From: Jiella mangrovi
Lineage (GTDB): Bacteria > Pseudomonadota > Alphaproteobacteria > Rhizobiales > Rhizobiaceae
Reading direction: 5' to 3'
Assembly (NCBI RefSeq): GCF_017815135.1
Contig: NZ_JAGJCF010000003.1
Coordinates: forward strand, 124,001-188,000
Length of the DNA: 64,000 bases
Of the stretch, positions 35,297 through 43,610 are shown piece after piece (the first letter of the stretch is position 1; each line of letters opens with the position of its first letter). The translations under genes and the position numbers were made by a program. A model generated the notes under the pieces. That model did no database searches and was not told the origin of the DNA. It was given only the letters and a program-made list of their open reading frames with translations.

Positions 35297-36409
35297 TTGG
35301 AGACTGCGTGGATAGACGGAAAGCCGGCGTCTCTTGAAGAGGCGCTGCGTGCCGCTGGAACCCTGCTGGGAAAGGCGCGCCAGCCGCTGGTCACCGGCCT
35401 TCGCACCGATGTTGCAGGGGTGAGGGCGGCCTTTTTGCTCGCCCTCCGCGCCGGCGGGATCGTCGACCATGCAAAATCGGCGGGTCTTTACCCGTTCATC
35501 GCCGCCGCGCGCGACGGCGGCGCCTTTCTCGCGGCACCCGGCGAGATGCGCCGGCGCGCCGACCGGGTTCTGATCGTCGGTGACGAGCCCGCAACGATCG
35601 GCGCCGACCTCCTGAGAATGCTGGCCGAAACCACACCCGATCTCGGCGTGCGTAGCCGCGGCGCCGGCCGCAGCTTCATGGCTGTTTCGCGTCAGACCGT
35701 GACGCTGCCGGGGGGCGTGGAAAGTGACCATCTCGACTGCGCCAGCGACGACGTCGTCGATCTTCTCGGGATGGTGAGAGCAAAGCTCGGCGGCCGCAGG
35801 GTGGGCGAGGGCGCCGTCGGCGACGAAGTGGTCGAGACTGTCGCCCGGTTTCTTTCCGAAGCGGGGTTTGCCGCCATCATCTTTTCGCCGTCGGAATTCG
35901 GCGAGATCGGGACCGAGCAGATTTTCGGTCTGGCCGAAGACCTCAACCAGACCACCCGCGCAAGCACGCTTCTCGTCGTCGCTGATCCCGACGCGCTCGG
36001 CGCGGCGCTGCAGGCGACCTGGACCAGCGGTTTTCCCTTGCGGATTTCCCATGGCCGCGGCGAGTGGGAACACGATCCGGCGCTGTTTTCCAGCGAGCGG
36101 CAGATTGCGAAAGAGGGAGAGGCGGATGTCGTCGTCTATGTCGATGCCCTGGCCGGCGCCGATACCTCTCTCCCTCCGCCCGAAAAGCCGACGATCCTGA
36201 TCGCCGCCGGCTCGGGCCAGACGTCCGGAGCCAAGGTCGCGTTCAAGGTCGGGGCGGCCGGCCGCGACCACGATGGCGTTCTCTACAATGCGCGGTTCGG
36301 CGATTTCGTCGCGACATCCGCGGAGACGAAAAGCGAGCTGCCGACGGCGGCGGGCATTCTCGACGCTTTGGCCAGCCAGCTTGGCGAGAACGCGGAGAAA
36401 GCGGCCTGA
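35297..36409 (+). CDS. fhcB: Formyltransferase/hydrolase complex subunit B (FmdB-like)
   Basis: A 370-residue relative of the molybdopterin subunit of formylmethanofuran dehydrogenase, far shorter than an active FmdB/FwdB. It begins with the rare TTG 35297 (ETAWIDGKPASLEEALRAAG). Stretches LVTGLRTDVAGVRAAFLLAL, RRADRVLIVGDEPATIGADL and TNQTTRAS-like LNQTTRASTLLVVAD match FhcB. The bacterial Fhc complex has lost the redox centre and uses subunit B structurally, while A and D hydrolyse formyl groups to formate. It is first of the fhcBADC run, ending 28 bases before fhcA. Confidence 0.88.
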   Translation: METAWIDGKPASLEEALRAAGTLLGKARQPLVTGLRTDVAGVRAAFLLALRAGGIVDHAKSAGLYPFIAAARDGGAFLAAPGEMRRRADRVLIVGDEPATIGADLLRMLAETTPDLGVRSRGAGRSFMAVSRQTVTLPGGVESDHLDCASDDVVDLLGMVRAKLGGRRVGEGAVGDEVVETVARFLSEAGFAAIIFSPSEFGEIGTEQIFGLAEDLNQTTRASTLLVVADPDALGAALQATWTSGFPLRISHGRGEWEHDPALFSSERQIAKEGEADVVVYVDALAGADTSLPPPEKPTILIAAGSGQTSGAKVAFKVGAAGRDHDGVLYNARFGDFVATSAETKSELPTAAGILDALASQLGENAEKAA

Positions 36410-36437
36410 TGGGCAGCGGCAGGGAGGGAAATCGGCC

Positions 36438-38078
36438 ATGCTGACACGGCTGAAGGGCGGTCACGTCGTCGATCCGGCGAATGATCGTGATGGCGTTGGT
36501 GACGTCTTCATCGAAGACGGGACGGTAGTCGAGGCGCCCGCGCCCGCAAGAGAGGCCGACGAGACGATCGACTGCACCGGCCTCGTCGTCATGGCGGGCG
36601 CCATCGACATCCATTCGCACATCGCCGGCGGCCATGTGAACACGGCGCGCCTGCTCCTGCCGGAGTGGCACAGGGCGTTTTCGTCGCGGCCCGGCGAGAC
36701 GGCGCTGTCGAAGGTCGGCTGGACGACGGAGGAGACCGGGCTTCGCTACGCCGAGATGGGCTTCACCACGGTGGTCGAACCCGCCATGGCGCCGTCCTCG
36801 GCCCTGCATGCCCATCTCGAACTGGCCGACACGCCGATCATCGACAAGGCGACGCTCGTCGTCCTCGGCAATGACGATCTCTTGCTCGAGATGATCCGCG
36901 CTGGCGAGAGCGACGCCGCGATCGCCGACTACGTGTCCTGGACGGTCGCCTCCAGCCGGGCACTCGGCGTCAAATGCATCAATGCCGGGGGCTCGGCGGC
37001 CTTCAAGGAGAACGTCCGCAAATTCGACTTCGACGACGTGGTGCCCGATTACGGCGTCTCGTCCCGCCAGATCATGAAGACGCTGCAGAGCGCAGTGAAG
37101 ACCCTCGGCATCCCGCACCCTTTGCATGTCCACTGCAACAATCTCGGCGTGCCCGGCGCTTCCTCGGACGCGATCGAGGCGACGATCAAGGCCGCCGAGG
37201 GCGATCCTCTGCATCTCGCCCATATCCAGTTCTACGGCTATGGCACCGAGGGCAAGCGACGGTTCTCCTCGCGGGGGCAGAAGCTTGCCGAGCTCGTGAA
37301 TGCGACGAAGGAGGTCACCGTCGATATCGGCCAGGTCATGTTCGGTCAGACCGTGACCATTTCGTCGGACGAGCTGCGCCAGTTCGCCGGGGCGAAGCAG
37401 GCGAGCCCCGGCAAGAGCATCATCTTCGACCACGAGGCCAATGGCGGCGGCGTCGTGCCGATGGACTACAAAAAGAAGAGCTTCCACAACGCCCTGCAAT
37501 GGGCGATCGGGCTCGAGCTATTCCTGTTGATCGAGGATCCGTCCCGCGTGTTCTTCACGACGGACCACCCGAACGGCGCGCCCTTCACCACCTATCCTGA
37601 CATTTTCGCGCTTTTGATGGATCGGGGCGTGAGGGCCCGATGGCTCGAAGCGCTGCCGAAATCGGTCGCGAAGATGACGTCGCTGCCCGAGATCGAGCGC
37701 GAATACACGCTTGGCGAGATCGCGACGATGACGCGAGCTGCCCCAGCAAGGCTGCTGGGGACGGCCGATCGTGGCCATCTGGGCGCTGGCGCCGTCGGCG
37801 ATGTCTCGGTCTACCGGCCGGGCGACGACAAGGCGGCGATGTTCGCGAGGGCCGCCTATGTCCTGAAGGACGGGGATCTGGTCGTGCGCGATGGCGCGGT
37901 GGTCAAGCGCAAGTTCGGCCGGGCGCTCACCCTCAGGCCGGAACCGGACAAGGCGATGCAGACCCGTCTCGACCGGTATTTCGACGACAAATATGGGCTG
38001 TCCTCCCGATGGTTCGAAGTGCCCGAAGGCGCGCTCGGACGCGAGGAGCCGTTCAAGGTGATGCCATGCCGGGCGTGA
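36438..38078 (+). CDS. fhcA: Formyltransferase/hydrolase complex subunit A (FmdA-like hydrolase)
   Basis: A 546-residue amidohydrolase-fold subunit. H59-S-H61 in AIDIHSHIAGGHVNTARLLL gives the binuclear metal site, with HVHCNNLGVPG and HLAHIQFYGYG giving further His ligands, and FTTDHPNGAPFTTYPDIFAL the Asp. It releases formate from N-formylmethanofuran-type carrier. ATG 36438 follows AGGGAGGGA. Its 3' end overlaps fhcD by 13 bases. Confidence 0.94.
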   Translation: MLTRLKGGHVVDPANDRDGVGDVFIEDGTVVEAPAPAREADETIDCTGLVVMAGAIDIHSHIAGGHVNTARLLLPEWHRAFSSRPGETALSKVGWTTEETGLRYAEMGFTTVVEPAMAPSSALHAHLELADTPIIDKATLVVLGNDDLLLEMIRAGESDAAIADYVSWTVASSRALGVKCINAGGSAAFKENVRKFDFDDVVPDYGVSSRQIMKTLQSAVKTLGIPHPLHVHCNNLGVPGASSDAIEATIKAAEGDPLHLAHIQFYGYGTEGKRRFSSRGQKLAELVNATKEVTVDIGQVMFGQTVTISSDELRQFAGAKQASPGKSIIFDHEANGGGVVPMDYKKKSFHNALQWAIGLELFLLIEDPSRVFFTTDHPNGAPFTTYPDIFALLMDRGVRARWLEALPKSVAKMTSLPEIEREYTLGEIATMTRAAPARLLGTADRGHLGAGAVGDVSVYRPGDDKAAMFARAAYVLKDGDLVVRDGAVVKRKFGRALTLRPEPDKAMQTRLDRYFDDKYGLSSRWFEVPEGALGREEPFKVMPCRA

Positions 38079-39010
38079 ACGAGACATTGGTAGGTGAGGG
38101 CGGCGTCGCGTCGGTCGTCAACGGCGTTCGTATCGACGACGGCTTCGCCGAGGCCTTTCCCATGGCCGGCACGGCCCTGCAGATCACCGCCGTCAACGAG
38201 AAATGGGCTCTGGAGGCGGCCCGCTCGATGACCGGTTTTGCCACCTCGGTCATCGCCTGCGGCTGCGAGGGCGGGATCGACCGCGTCCTTTCGCCGGAGG
38301 AGACCCGCGACGGCCGGCCGGGCGTGCGCGTCCTGTTTTTCTCCTTCGATGCCGGCGGGCTCGAAAAGCAGGTCACCACCCGCCTTGGCCAGTGCGTCCT
38401 CACCAGCCCGTCATCGGCCTGCTACGCCGATCTCGAAGGCGAGGCGGAGATCGATCTGGGCTCCGGGATCCGCTATTTCGCCGATGGCTGGCAGATCTCG
38501 AAGAAGTTCGAGGGTAGGCATTTCTGGCGCATGCCTGTCATGGAGGGGGAGTTCCTCTGCGAGGCGCGCACGGGCGTCACCACCAACGGCGTCGGCGGCG
38601 GCAATCTCCTGATCATGGCCGCGACGAGCGCCCAGGCGCTGGCCGCATCGGAAGCCGCCATCGCCGCCATGCGCAAGGTGCCAGACGTGATCATGCCGTT
38701 TCCCGGCGGGATCGTGCGCTCCGGCTCGAAGGTCGGCGGCAAGTACGAGGGCATGATGGCCTCCACCAACGACGCCTACTGCCCGACGCTAAAGGGCGTT
38801 ACGAAATCCGAGCTCGGGCCGGAGATCGGCTCGGTGCTGGAGATCGTGATCGACGGGCTGACGGCCGGGGCGGTGTCCGATGCGATGCGCGTCGGCATCA
38901 AGGCGATCACCGAACTCGGGCCGCAGGACGGGGCGTTGCGGATCGGCGCCGGCAATTACGGCGGCAATCTCGGGCCCCATCATTTCCATCTGAAGGATCT
39001 GCTCCCATGA
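38066..39010 (+). CDS. fhcD: Formylmethanofuran:H4MPT formyltransferase (Ftr/FhcD)
   Basis: A 314-residue formyltransferase. NGVRIDDGFAEAFPMAGTAL then QITAVNEKWALEAARSMTGF, GCGCEGGID-like ACGCEGGIDRVL and MMASTNDAYCPTLKGV are conserved Ftr segments. It moves the formyl group from 5-formyl-H4MPT to the methanofuran-like carrier, from which FhcA releases formate. ATG 38066 lies within the end of fhcA. The last bases overlap the fhcC start (ATGA). Confidence 0.95.
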   Translation: MPGVNETLVGEGGVASVVNGVRIDDGFAEAFPMAGTALQITAVNEKWALEAARSMTGFATSVIACGCEGGIDRVLSPEETRDGRPGVRVLFFSFDAGGLEKQVTTRLGQCVLTSPSSACYADLEGEAEIDLGSGIRYFADGWQISKKFEGRHFWRMPVMEGEFLCEARTGVTTNGVGGGNLLIMAATSAQALAASEAAIAAMRKVPDVIMPFPGGIVRSGSKVGGKYEGMMASTNDAYCPTLKGVTKSELGPEIGSVLEIVIDGLTAGAVSDAMRVGIKAITELGPQDGALRIGAGNYGGNLGPHHFHLKDLLP

Positions 39011-39816
39011 CCGGGCTGACCTTTCGCAAGAAGAGCGAGCCGCAGGAGCGGCTGGACCTGTCGCCACTGGTTCCGTCGCGGCTCAAGGGCCTGACGCGGA
39101 AGGACATGGCGGGGGTCGTCGTCGGAACCACGCGGCTGCGCCTGACCGTCGGAGACCTGTTCGACATTTCCGGCGACGATGCGGCCGAGATATGCTTCGA
39201 GGGCGGTTCGCCGCGTTTCGACCGGATCGGCGAGGCGATGGATGCCGGCGAAATCCGCGTCGATGGCGACGCCGGCAACCGGCTCGGGCGGGCGATGAGC
39301 GGCGGTCGGATCACCGTCGAGGGCTCGGTCGGTGGCCATGCCGGCTCGGCGATGTCCGGTGGCGTGATCCGTATCGCGGGCGATTGCGGCGAGCGCCTCG
39401 GCGGCCCGCTGGCGGGCGAGATGGCCGGCATCAAAGGCGGCACGATCGTCGTTGCCGGCAAGGCCGGGCCTCGGGCCGGCGATCGCATGCGCCGCGGCGT
39501 GATTTCGATCATGGGCGATGCCGAAGACGATGTCGGCAGCCGGATGATCGCCGGCAGCATCATCGTCGGGGGGCGGGCGGGCGGCACACCCGGCCGGCTG
39601 ATGAAGCGCGGCACGCTGTTCCTGTGCGGCGGGGCGGAGCATCTCGCGCCGACCTTTCTCGACAACGGGCCGGCCGATCTCCTCATTTTCAGCGTGATGG
39701 CGCGGGAATTTTCAAAAGGGGTGGTCGGGCCGGTCGGGTTCGACGGGATGGCGATGCGCCGGCTTGGCGGCGACACGGCGGTTCTGGGGCTCGGCGAGAT
39801 CTTCCTGCCGCTTTGA
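39007..39816 (+). CDS. fhcC: Formyltransferase/hydrolase complex subunit C (FmdC-like)
   Basis: A 269-residue beta-helix subunit. The repeats GRAMSGGRITVEGSVGGHAG, GSAMSGGVIRIAGDCGERLG and GEMAGIKGGTIVVAGKAGP are the GxGx-type turns seen in FmdC and in the glutamate-synthase C-terminal domain. It helps assemble the complex with FhcA, FhcB and FhcD. Coupled to fhcD by ATGA overlap and last in its operon. Confidence 0.93.
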   Translation: MTGLTFRKKSEPQERLDLSPLVPSRLKGLTRKDMAGVVVGTTRLRLTVGDLFDISGDDAAEICFEGGSPRFDRIGEAMDAGEIRVDGDAGNRLGRAMSGGRITVEGSVGGHAGSAMSGGVIRIAGDCGERLGGPLAGEMAGIKGGTIVVAGKAGPRAGDRMRRGVISIMGDAEDDVGSRMIAGSIIVGGRAGGTPGRLMKRGTLFLCGGAEHLAPTFLDNGPADLLIFSVMAREFSKGVVGPVGFDGMAMRRLGGDTAVLGLGEIFLPL

Positions 39817-40031
39817 GCCGGCGGCAAGGCGAGGGCATTTGGCATCCGCTGCCCGTCGTCCAGTGGCAGTTGGCGCCGCGAAACCGGCGAATATGCCCTG
39901 TCGAGCGCCGGATGGCCCGCTGCGGCACCGCGCCGCCTGCCACCATGCATCCATGTCGCTATTTTCTGCGAAACTCCGGGACCTGACCCTTGCACGGTGG
40001 GCGCCGTGTTGATCGGAAGGAAACGCAGCCG

Positions 40032-40238
40032 ATGATCGATCTCGTCATGACCGTCTGCCTAGTCGCCAACCCGGCGAGCTGCAAGGAGGAGCGTCTGACG
40101 TATCAGGCGCGGGGAACGACGGCGCAGTGCATGATGCTGTCCTCGCCCTATGTCGCCGAATGGGCCGGCAATCACCCCAAATGGAAGGTGACCAAGTGGC
40201 GCTGTGAATGGCCCGGGCAGCGGCAGGATCCGATCTGA
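40032..40238 (+). CDS. Small conserved hypothetical protein
   Basis: A 68-residue protein starting at ATG 40032 (MIDLVMTVCLVANPASCKEE). It ends in WAGNHPKWKVTKWRCEWPG. The three or four cysteines and the Trp-rich C-terminus recur in short Hyphomicrobiales proteins that I recall only as hypothetical. An N-terminal hydrophobic stretch may be a short export signal, with the Cys pairs forming disulphides. It stands alone between fhcC and the peroxiredoxin-like gene. Confidence 0.6.
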   Translation: MIDLVMTVCLVANPASCKEERLTYQARGTTAQCMMLSSPYVAEWAGNHPKWKVTKWRCEWPGQRQDPI

Positions 40239-40399
40239 CCGGCGACGGGCCAGCCGTCTGACGGCTCCCGGGCGTAACGCCGACCCGGCGAGACTCGACC
40301 GGTTGACCTTGGGGCTCCTTGACCGTTCGTTGCGCTTTCCACTTCGGCGTGACGCCCCATAATGCAGCGGGGCACCCGTCTGGAACGAGAGTATCACGA

Positions 40400-40957
40400 A
40401 TGGCCGCACATCCCCCCGTCTGCGAGTTCGGCTGGCCGGCCGTCGATGCCGAGCTTCCCGGCGTCGATGGCAAGAAGCACAGGATCTTCGAATGTCGCGG
40501 CGAGAACGGTCTGCTGGTCGCCTTCATCTGCAATCACTGCCCCTATGTGAAGGCGGTGATCGACCGGCTGGTCCGCGACGCCGCAGAGCTTTCCGCGATC
40601 GGGATCGGCACGGTCGCGATCTCCTCCAACGACGCCGAGGCCTATCCTCAGGACTCGTTCGAGAACATGAAGCGCTTTGCCCAGGCCCACGGGTTTTCGT
40701 TCCCCTATCTTCATGACGAGGACCAGAGCGTCGCGCGGGCCTATGGCGCCGTCTGCACACCGGATTTCTTCGGCTTCAACAAGGCGCTGAAGCTGCAATA
40801 TCGCGGCCGGATCGACGCGTCCCGCAAGGAGGAGGCGCCCAAAGGCACCGCCCGCGACCTCTTCGACGCGATGCGACGGGTCGCCGAGACGGGAGAGGGA
40901 CCTTCCGGGCAGATCCCCTCGATCGGCTGCTCGATCAAATGGAAGGAGGCCGCCTGA
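40400..40957 (+). CDS. Peroxiredoxin/thioredoxin-like (AhpC-TSA fold) protein
   Basis: A 185-residue thioredoxin-fold protein. The active-site line is FICNHCPYVKAVIDRLV, an NHCPYVKA motif found in a sub-group of AhpC/TSA proteins, with Cys at the position of the redox cysteine; GAVCTPDFFGF carries the cis-Pro loop and another Cys. Probably cytoplasmic, as no signal peptide is seen. It probably reduces a disulphide or peroxide. The start ATG 40400 is chosen over 40319, and the stop overlaps the phosphatase start (TGATG). Confidence 0.82.
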   Translation: MAAHPPVCEFGWPAVDAELPGVDGKKHRIFECRGENGLLVAFICNHCPYVKAVIDRLVRDAAELSAIGIGTVAISSNDAEAYPQDSFENMKRFAQAHGFSFPYLHDEDQSVARAYGAVCTPDFFGFNKALKLQYRGRIDASRKEEAPKGTARDLFDAMRRVAETGEGPSGQIPSIGCSIKWKEAA

Positions 40958-41634
40958 TGGCCCGCGCCGACTGGCCGAAGGCGGTTCTGTTCGATCTTGA
41001 CGGAACGCTGATCGATTCGGCGCCGGATCTTCACGCCGCGCTCAATCAGACGCTGGAGAGCTATGGCGAGCCGCCCTTCACGCTCGAGGCGGTCACGCGG
41101 ATGATCGGCGCCGGCGTGCCAAAGCTCGTTGAGCGCGCCTATGCCGCGCTGGACAAGGAGCTCGATCCGGCGACACGCGACAGGATCGTCGATCGCTTCC
41201 TCAAGATCTACGAGCCGCGCAGCACCGAACTCACGACGCTCTGCGCCGGCGCCAGCGAGGTGACGCGAAGCCTGAAGGCCGATGGCCGAAAGATCGGCAT
41301 CGTCACCAACAAGCCCGGCCATGCGACGAAGGAGATCCTGCAGCATTTCGGGCTCTTCGAGCTGATGGATATCATTATCGGCGGCGATGCCGGGCCGCCG
41401 ACCAAGCCGGCGCCGGGGCTCCTTCTTCTCGCCTGCGAGAGACTCGGCCTCGATCCCGCCGATGTCGTCTTCGTCGGCGACAGCGAGAACGATGTCGGGG
41501 CGGGGAAAGCCGCGAAGATCACCGTCGTCGCCGTCATCGGCGGCTATACGACTCTGTCGCCGGAAGAGCTTGCCCCGGATGCCGCGGTCGACAGCCTCGC
41601 TGATCTGCCGGCTTTGTTCCAGACGCTTCGCTGA
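40957..41634 (+). CDS. gph: Phosphoglycolate phosphatase-type HAD hydrolase
   Basis: A 225-residue HAD-superfamily protein. VLFDLDGTLIDSAPDLHAAL is motif I with the nucleophile Asp and acid Asp, IVTNKPG is motif II, the KPAP of PPTKPAPGLLL is motif III, and VFVGDSENDVGAGKAA is motif IV. The N-terminal DSAPDLHAALN matches the Gph type, which removes phosphoglycolate; other HAD phosphatases cannot be excluded. AAGGAGG precedes ATG 40957, which overlaps the previous gene's stop. Confidence 0.85.
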   Translation: MARADWPKAVLFDLDGTLIDSAPDLHAALNQTLESYGEPPFTLEAVTRMIGAGVPKLVERAYAALDKELDPATRDRIVDRFLKIYEPRSTELTTLCAGASEVTRSLKADGRKIGIVTNKPGHATKEILQHFGLFELMDIIIGGDAGPPTKPAPGLLLLACERLGLDPADVVFVGDSENDVGAGKAAKITVVAVIGGYTTLSPEELAPDAAVDSLADLPALFQTLR

Positions 41635-41827
41635 GACAGTAGCGCCAGAGATGCTGGCGGCCAATTCCGTAAGGAAAACGAACCTTATCTGGGCAAATCC
41701 AGTTGCGCCAATCGTCCACGCGACTTGCGGCTTGCCCGCCGTATTTGATTTTCTTTTCAATGCCCTAGATGTTTACCCTAGATGCGGCTCGCACTGTTGC
41801 CGGAACGCGGCGGGAGATCGGGCAATC

Positions 41828-41923
41828 ATGATGAACTACAGAAGAGCCGAGGACAGCATCCTCGTTGCGACAATCGGTCTATGGCTCGTGGTGGTTGCAG
41901 TAGCCTGCGCACTGAGCGGATAA
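41828..41923 (+). CDS. Possible 31-residue single-span membrane protein
   Basis: ATG 41828 to TAA 41923 encodes MMNYRRAEDSILVATIGLWL then VVVAVACALSG: a short charged start and one hydrophobic helix of about 20 residues. A GGCGGGAGATC stretch lies upstream. It sits alone in the 490-base gap between gph and the DUF2934 gene. Such tiny membrane proteins often escape annotation; I have no family to assign. Confidence 0.4.
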   Translation: MMNYRRAEDSILVATIGLWLVVVAVACALSG

Positions 41924-42125
41924 TGCACGTTCGCGGTGATTCGCGCGAGGCGATTCAGCGCGGGACGGTGTTCGCAAGAGGTGGCGGGCGTAAAAAAGCT
42001 TATGCAGCCAAAGAGTTTAGGCAAACTTGGCGATCTGGTGATGCAACCATTTACCGGCGCTTGGACTTTTTGCGGAGCGACTTGAATCACAACTCTTGCC
42101 GACGGGCGGGCAGGGAGGAGACAAC

Positions 42126-42485
42126 ATGCCGAGGATCGACGACGCGGCCGAGATCCGGGCTCTTGCATACCAAATCTGGGAACAGGAAGGCTGCCCCACC
42201 GGGCGCGAGCACGAGCACTGGGCCGAGGCCAATCGGATCTATGCCGAGCTTCACCCGGTCGATGCAACGCCCGTCATGGCGCGGGAAATCGAGCCGGAGG
42301 CGTTCACTGCCGGGCTCTCGGAAGTCGAACGACTGAGACAGGCTCTGTGGACACCCGAGCCCTTCGGCAGAGAATTTTATCCCAACGAGGTCGTCTCACA
42401 GCGACCGGCCTGGCGGCGTCCGAGGCCGATGCCGGATCCGGCGATCCTGCAGGACGCTCCGCCGCGCATGCGCCGAAGCGGCTGA
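42126..42485 (+). CDS. DUF2934 protein
   Basis: A 119-residue protein. RALAYQIWEQEGCPTGREHE then HWAEANRIYAEL is the short DUF2934 core (IRxRAYxIWExEGxPxGxxxxHW), a motif of unknown role common in rhizobia, often in one- or two-copy small proteins. Its second half is acidic and then Arg/Pro rich. ATG 42126 is preceded by GGGAGGAG. No partner gene is evident. Confidence 0.8.
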   Translation: MPRIDDAAEIRALAYQIWEQEGCPTGREHEHWAEANRIYAELHPVDATPVMAREIEPEAFTAGLSEVERLRQALWTPEPFGREFYPNEVVSQRPAWRRPRPMPDPAILQDAPPRMRRSG

Positions 42486-42566
42486 GCTGGATCGAGCGAC
42501 CGGAACTGGCGGCAAGCCCATGGCTGGTGCCGCGGTGCTCGAGCGAGCGCCGCGGACAGGGCATAA

Positions 42567-43391
42567 TCAGCTGCGCTTGTCTTTTTCCTTGAGCTGCGAC
42601 CAGGTGTTCTGCTGGTCCAGCATCGACTGCAGGAACGCGACATTCGCCTCCGCCTGCTGCGGGTCGAGTTCGGCGCTGGCGATCTGTTTGGCCTCGGCGA
42701 AACGTCCCTGCAGGCCGACGACCAGCGCCAGGTTCTGACGCACGCGGCTGTCGACGCCGCGCTGTTGCACCGCCTGCTTTAGATAGCGCTCGGCGGAGGC
42801 GAGGTCGTTCGTCAAAACGTAGGACATGCCGAGATTGGACAGGACGGTCGGCTCGTTCGGCTGAATTTCGAGAGCCTTGCGATAGAACGTCCGCGCCTCG
42901 TCCGATTTTCCCATCTGATCGAGGATCGCGCCTTCGGCTGAAAACAGCCGCCAGTCCGGTCGATCCGGCGTCTGCGCGCGGCGGATCGTCTCGAGCGCCT
43001 TGGGAAGATTGCCCGCTGCCGCCAAAGCCTTTCCATAAGCGGACAGGACATCGCGATCGTCCGGATGGGCGATGGCGACCTGCTGCATCACCGCGAGCGA
43101 CTGGTCGTTGCGGCCGACCATCTGCAGGAGGGCTGCGTAGGAGAGCCCGGTGCCCTTGTCCTTGGGATTTTTCTGGTAGGCCTGCCCGTAGGATCTGACG
43201 GCGCCATCGAGTTGCGCGGCCGGAACCCCCGAAGCCGGCTGTCCCGTCTGCGCCGGATTGCTGCGACCGATGGAGCCCGTCGTTTCACTCGAGACGGAGG
43301 CGCAGCCCTGAATCGCCAAAAGCGCCAGCGTTGCGGCGCAAATGCCGCCGCGCTTGAAGTGCCGCGTCGGACGGTGGGCGCGCAGGGCCAT
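42567..43391 (-). CDS. TPR-repeat lipoprotein (TadD/Flp-assembly-like)
   Basis: A 274-residue protein. The start has a lipoprotein signal: GGICAATLALLAIQGCASVS with a lipobox-like AIQGC. From about residue 60 TPR repeats follow (LSYAALLQMVGRNDQSLAVM, DVLSAYGKALAAAGNLPKAL, AILDQMGKSDEARTFYRKAL). This layout is that of TadD-like proteins, but no pilus genes are near. ATG 43391 is used since the frame from 43457 has no signal start. It probably acts as a periplasmic/outer-membrane scaffold. It is divergent from the aminopeptidase. Confidence 0.8.
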   Translation of the reverse strand: MALRAHRPTRHFKRGGICAATLALLAIQGCASVSSETTGSIGRSNPAQTGQPASGVPAAQLDGAVRSYGQAYQKNPKDKGTGLSYAALLQMVGRNDQSLAVMQQVAIAHPDDRDVLSAYGKALAAAGNLPKALETIRRAQTPDRPDWRLFSAEGAILDQMGKSDEARTFYRKALEIQPNEPTVLSNLGMSYVLTNDLASAERYLKQAVQQRGVDSRVRQNLALVVGLQGRFAEAKQIASAELDPQQAEANVAFLQSMLDQQNTWSQLKEKDKRS

Positions 43392-43610
43392 CTGATCATC
43401 TCCATCGTGAAAATCTTGTCGCCGACCCGCCGTGAGAGCCGGTTTCGCGGACGACAATATTTCGTTAACCCTAACGAGCGGTTAACCACATGGCTGGGTC
43501 GGGCTCGTCAAAAACCCTTTCGCAATGTCCGCGCCAGCCTTCGTTCTGCCGCATGGAAGGGCCTTACGAGACCTTCCATAAACGGCGCATTCCTCTCGGA
43601 GCTTTCCATA

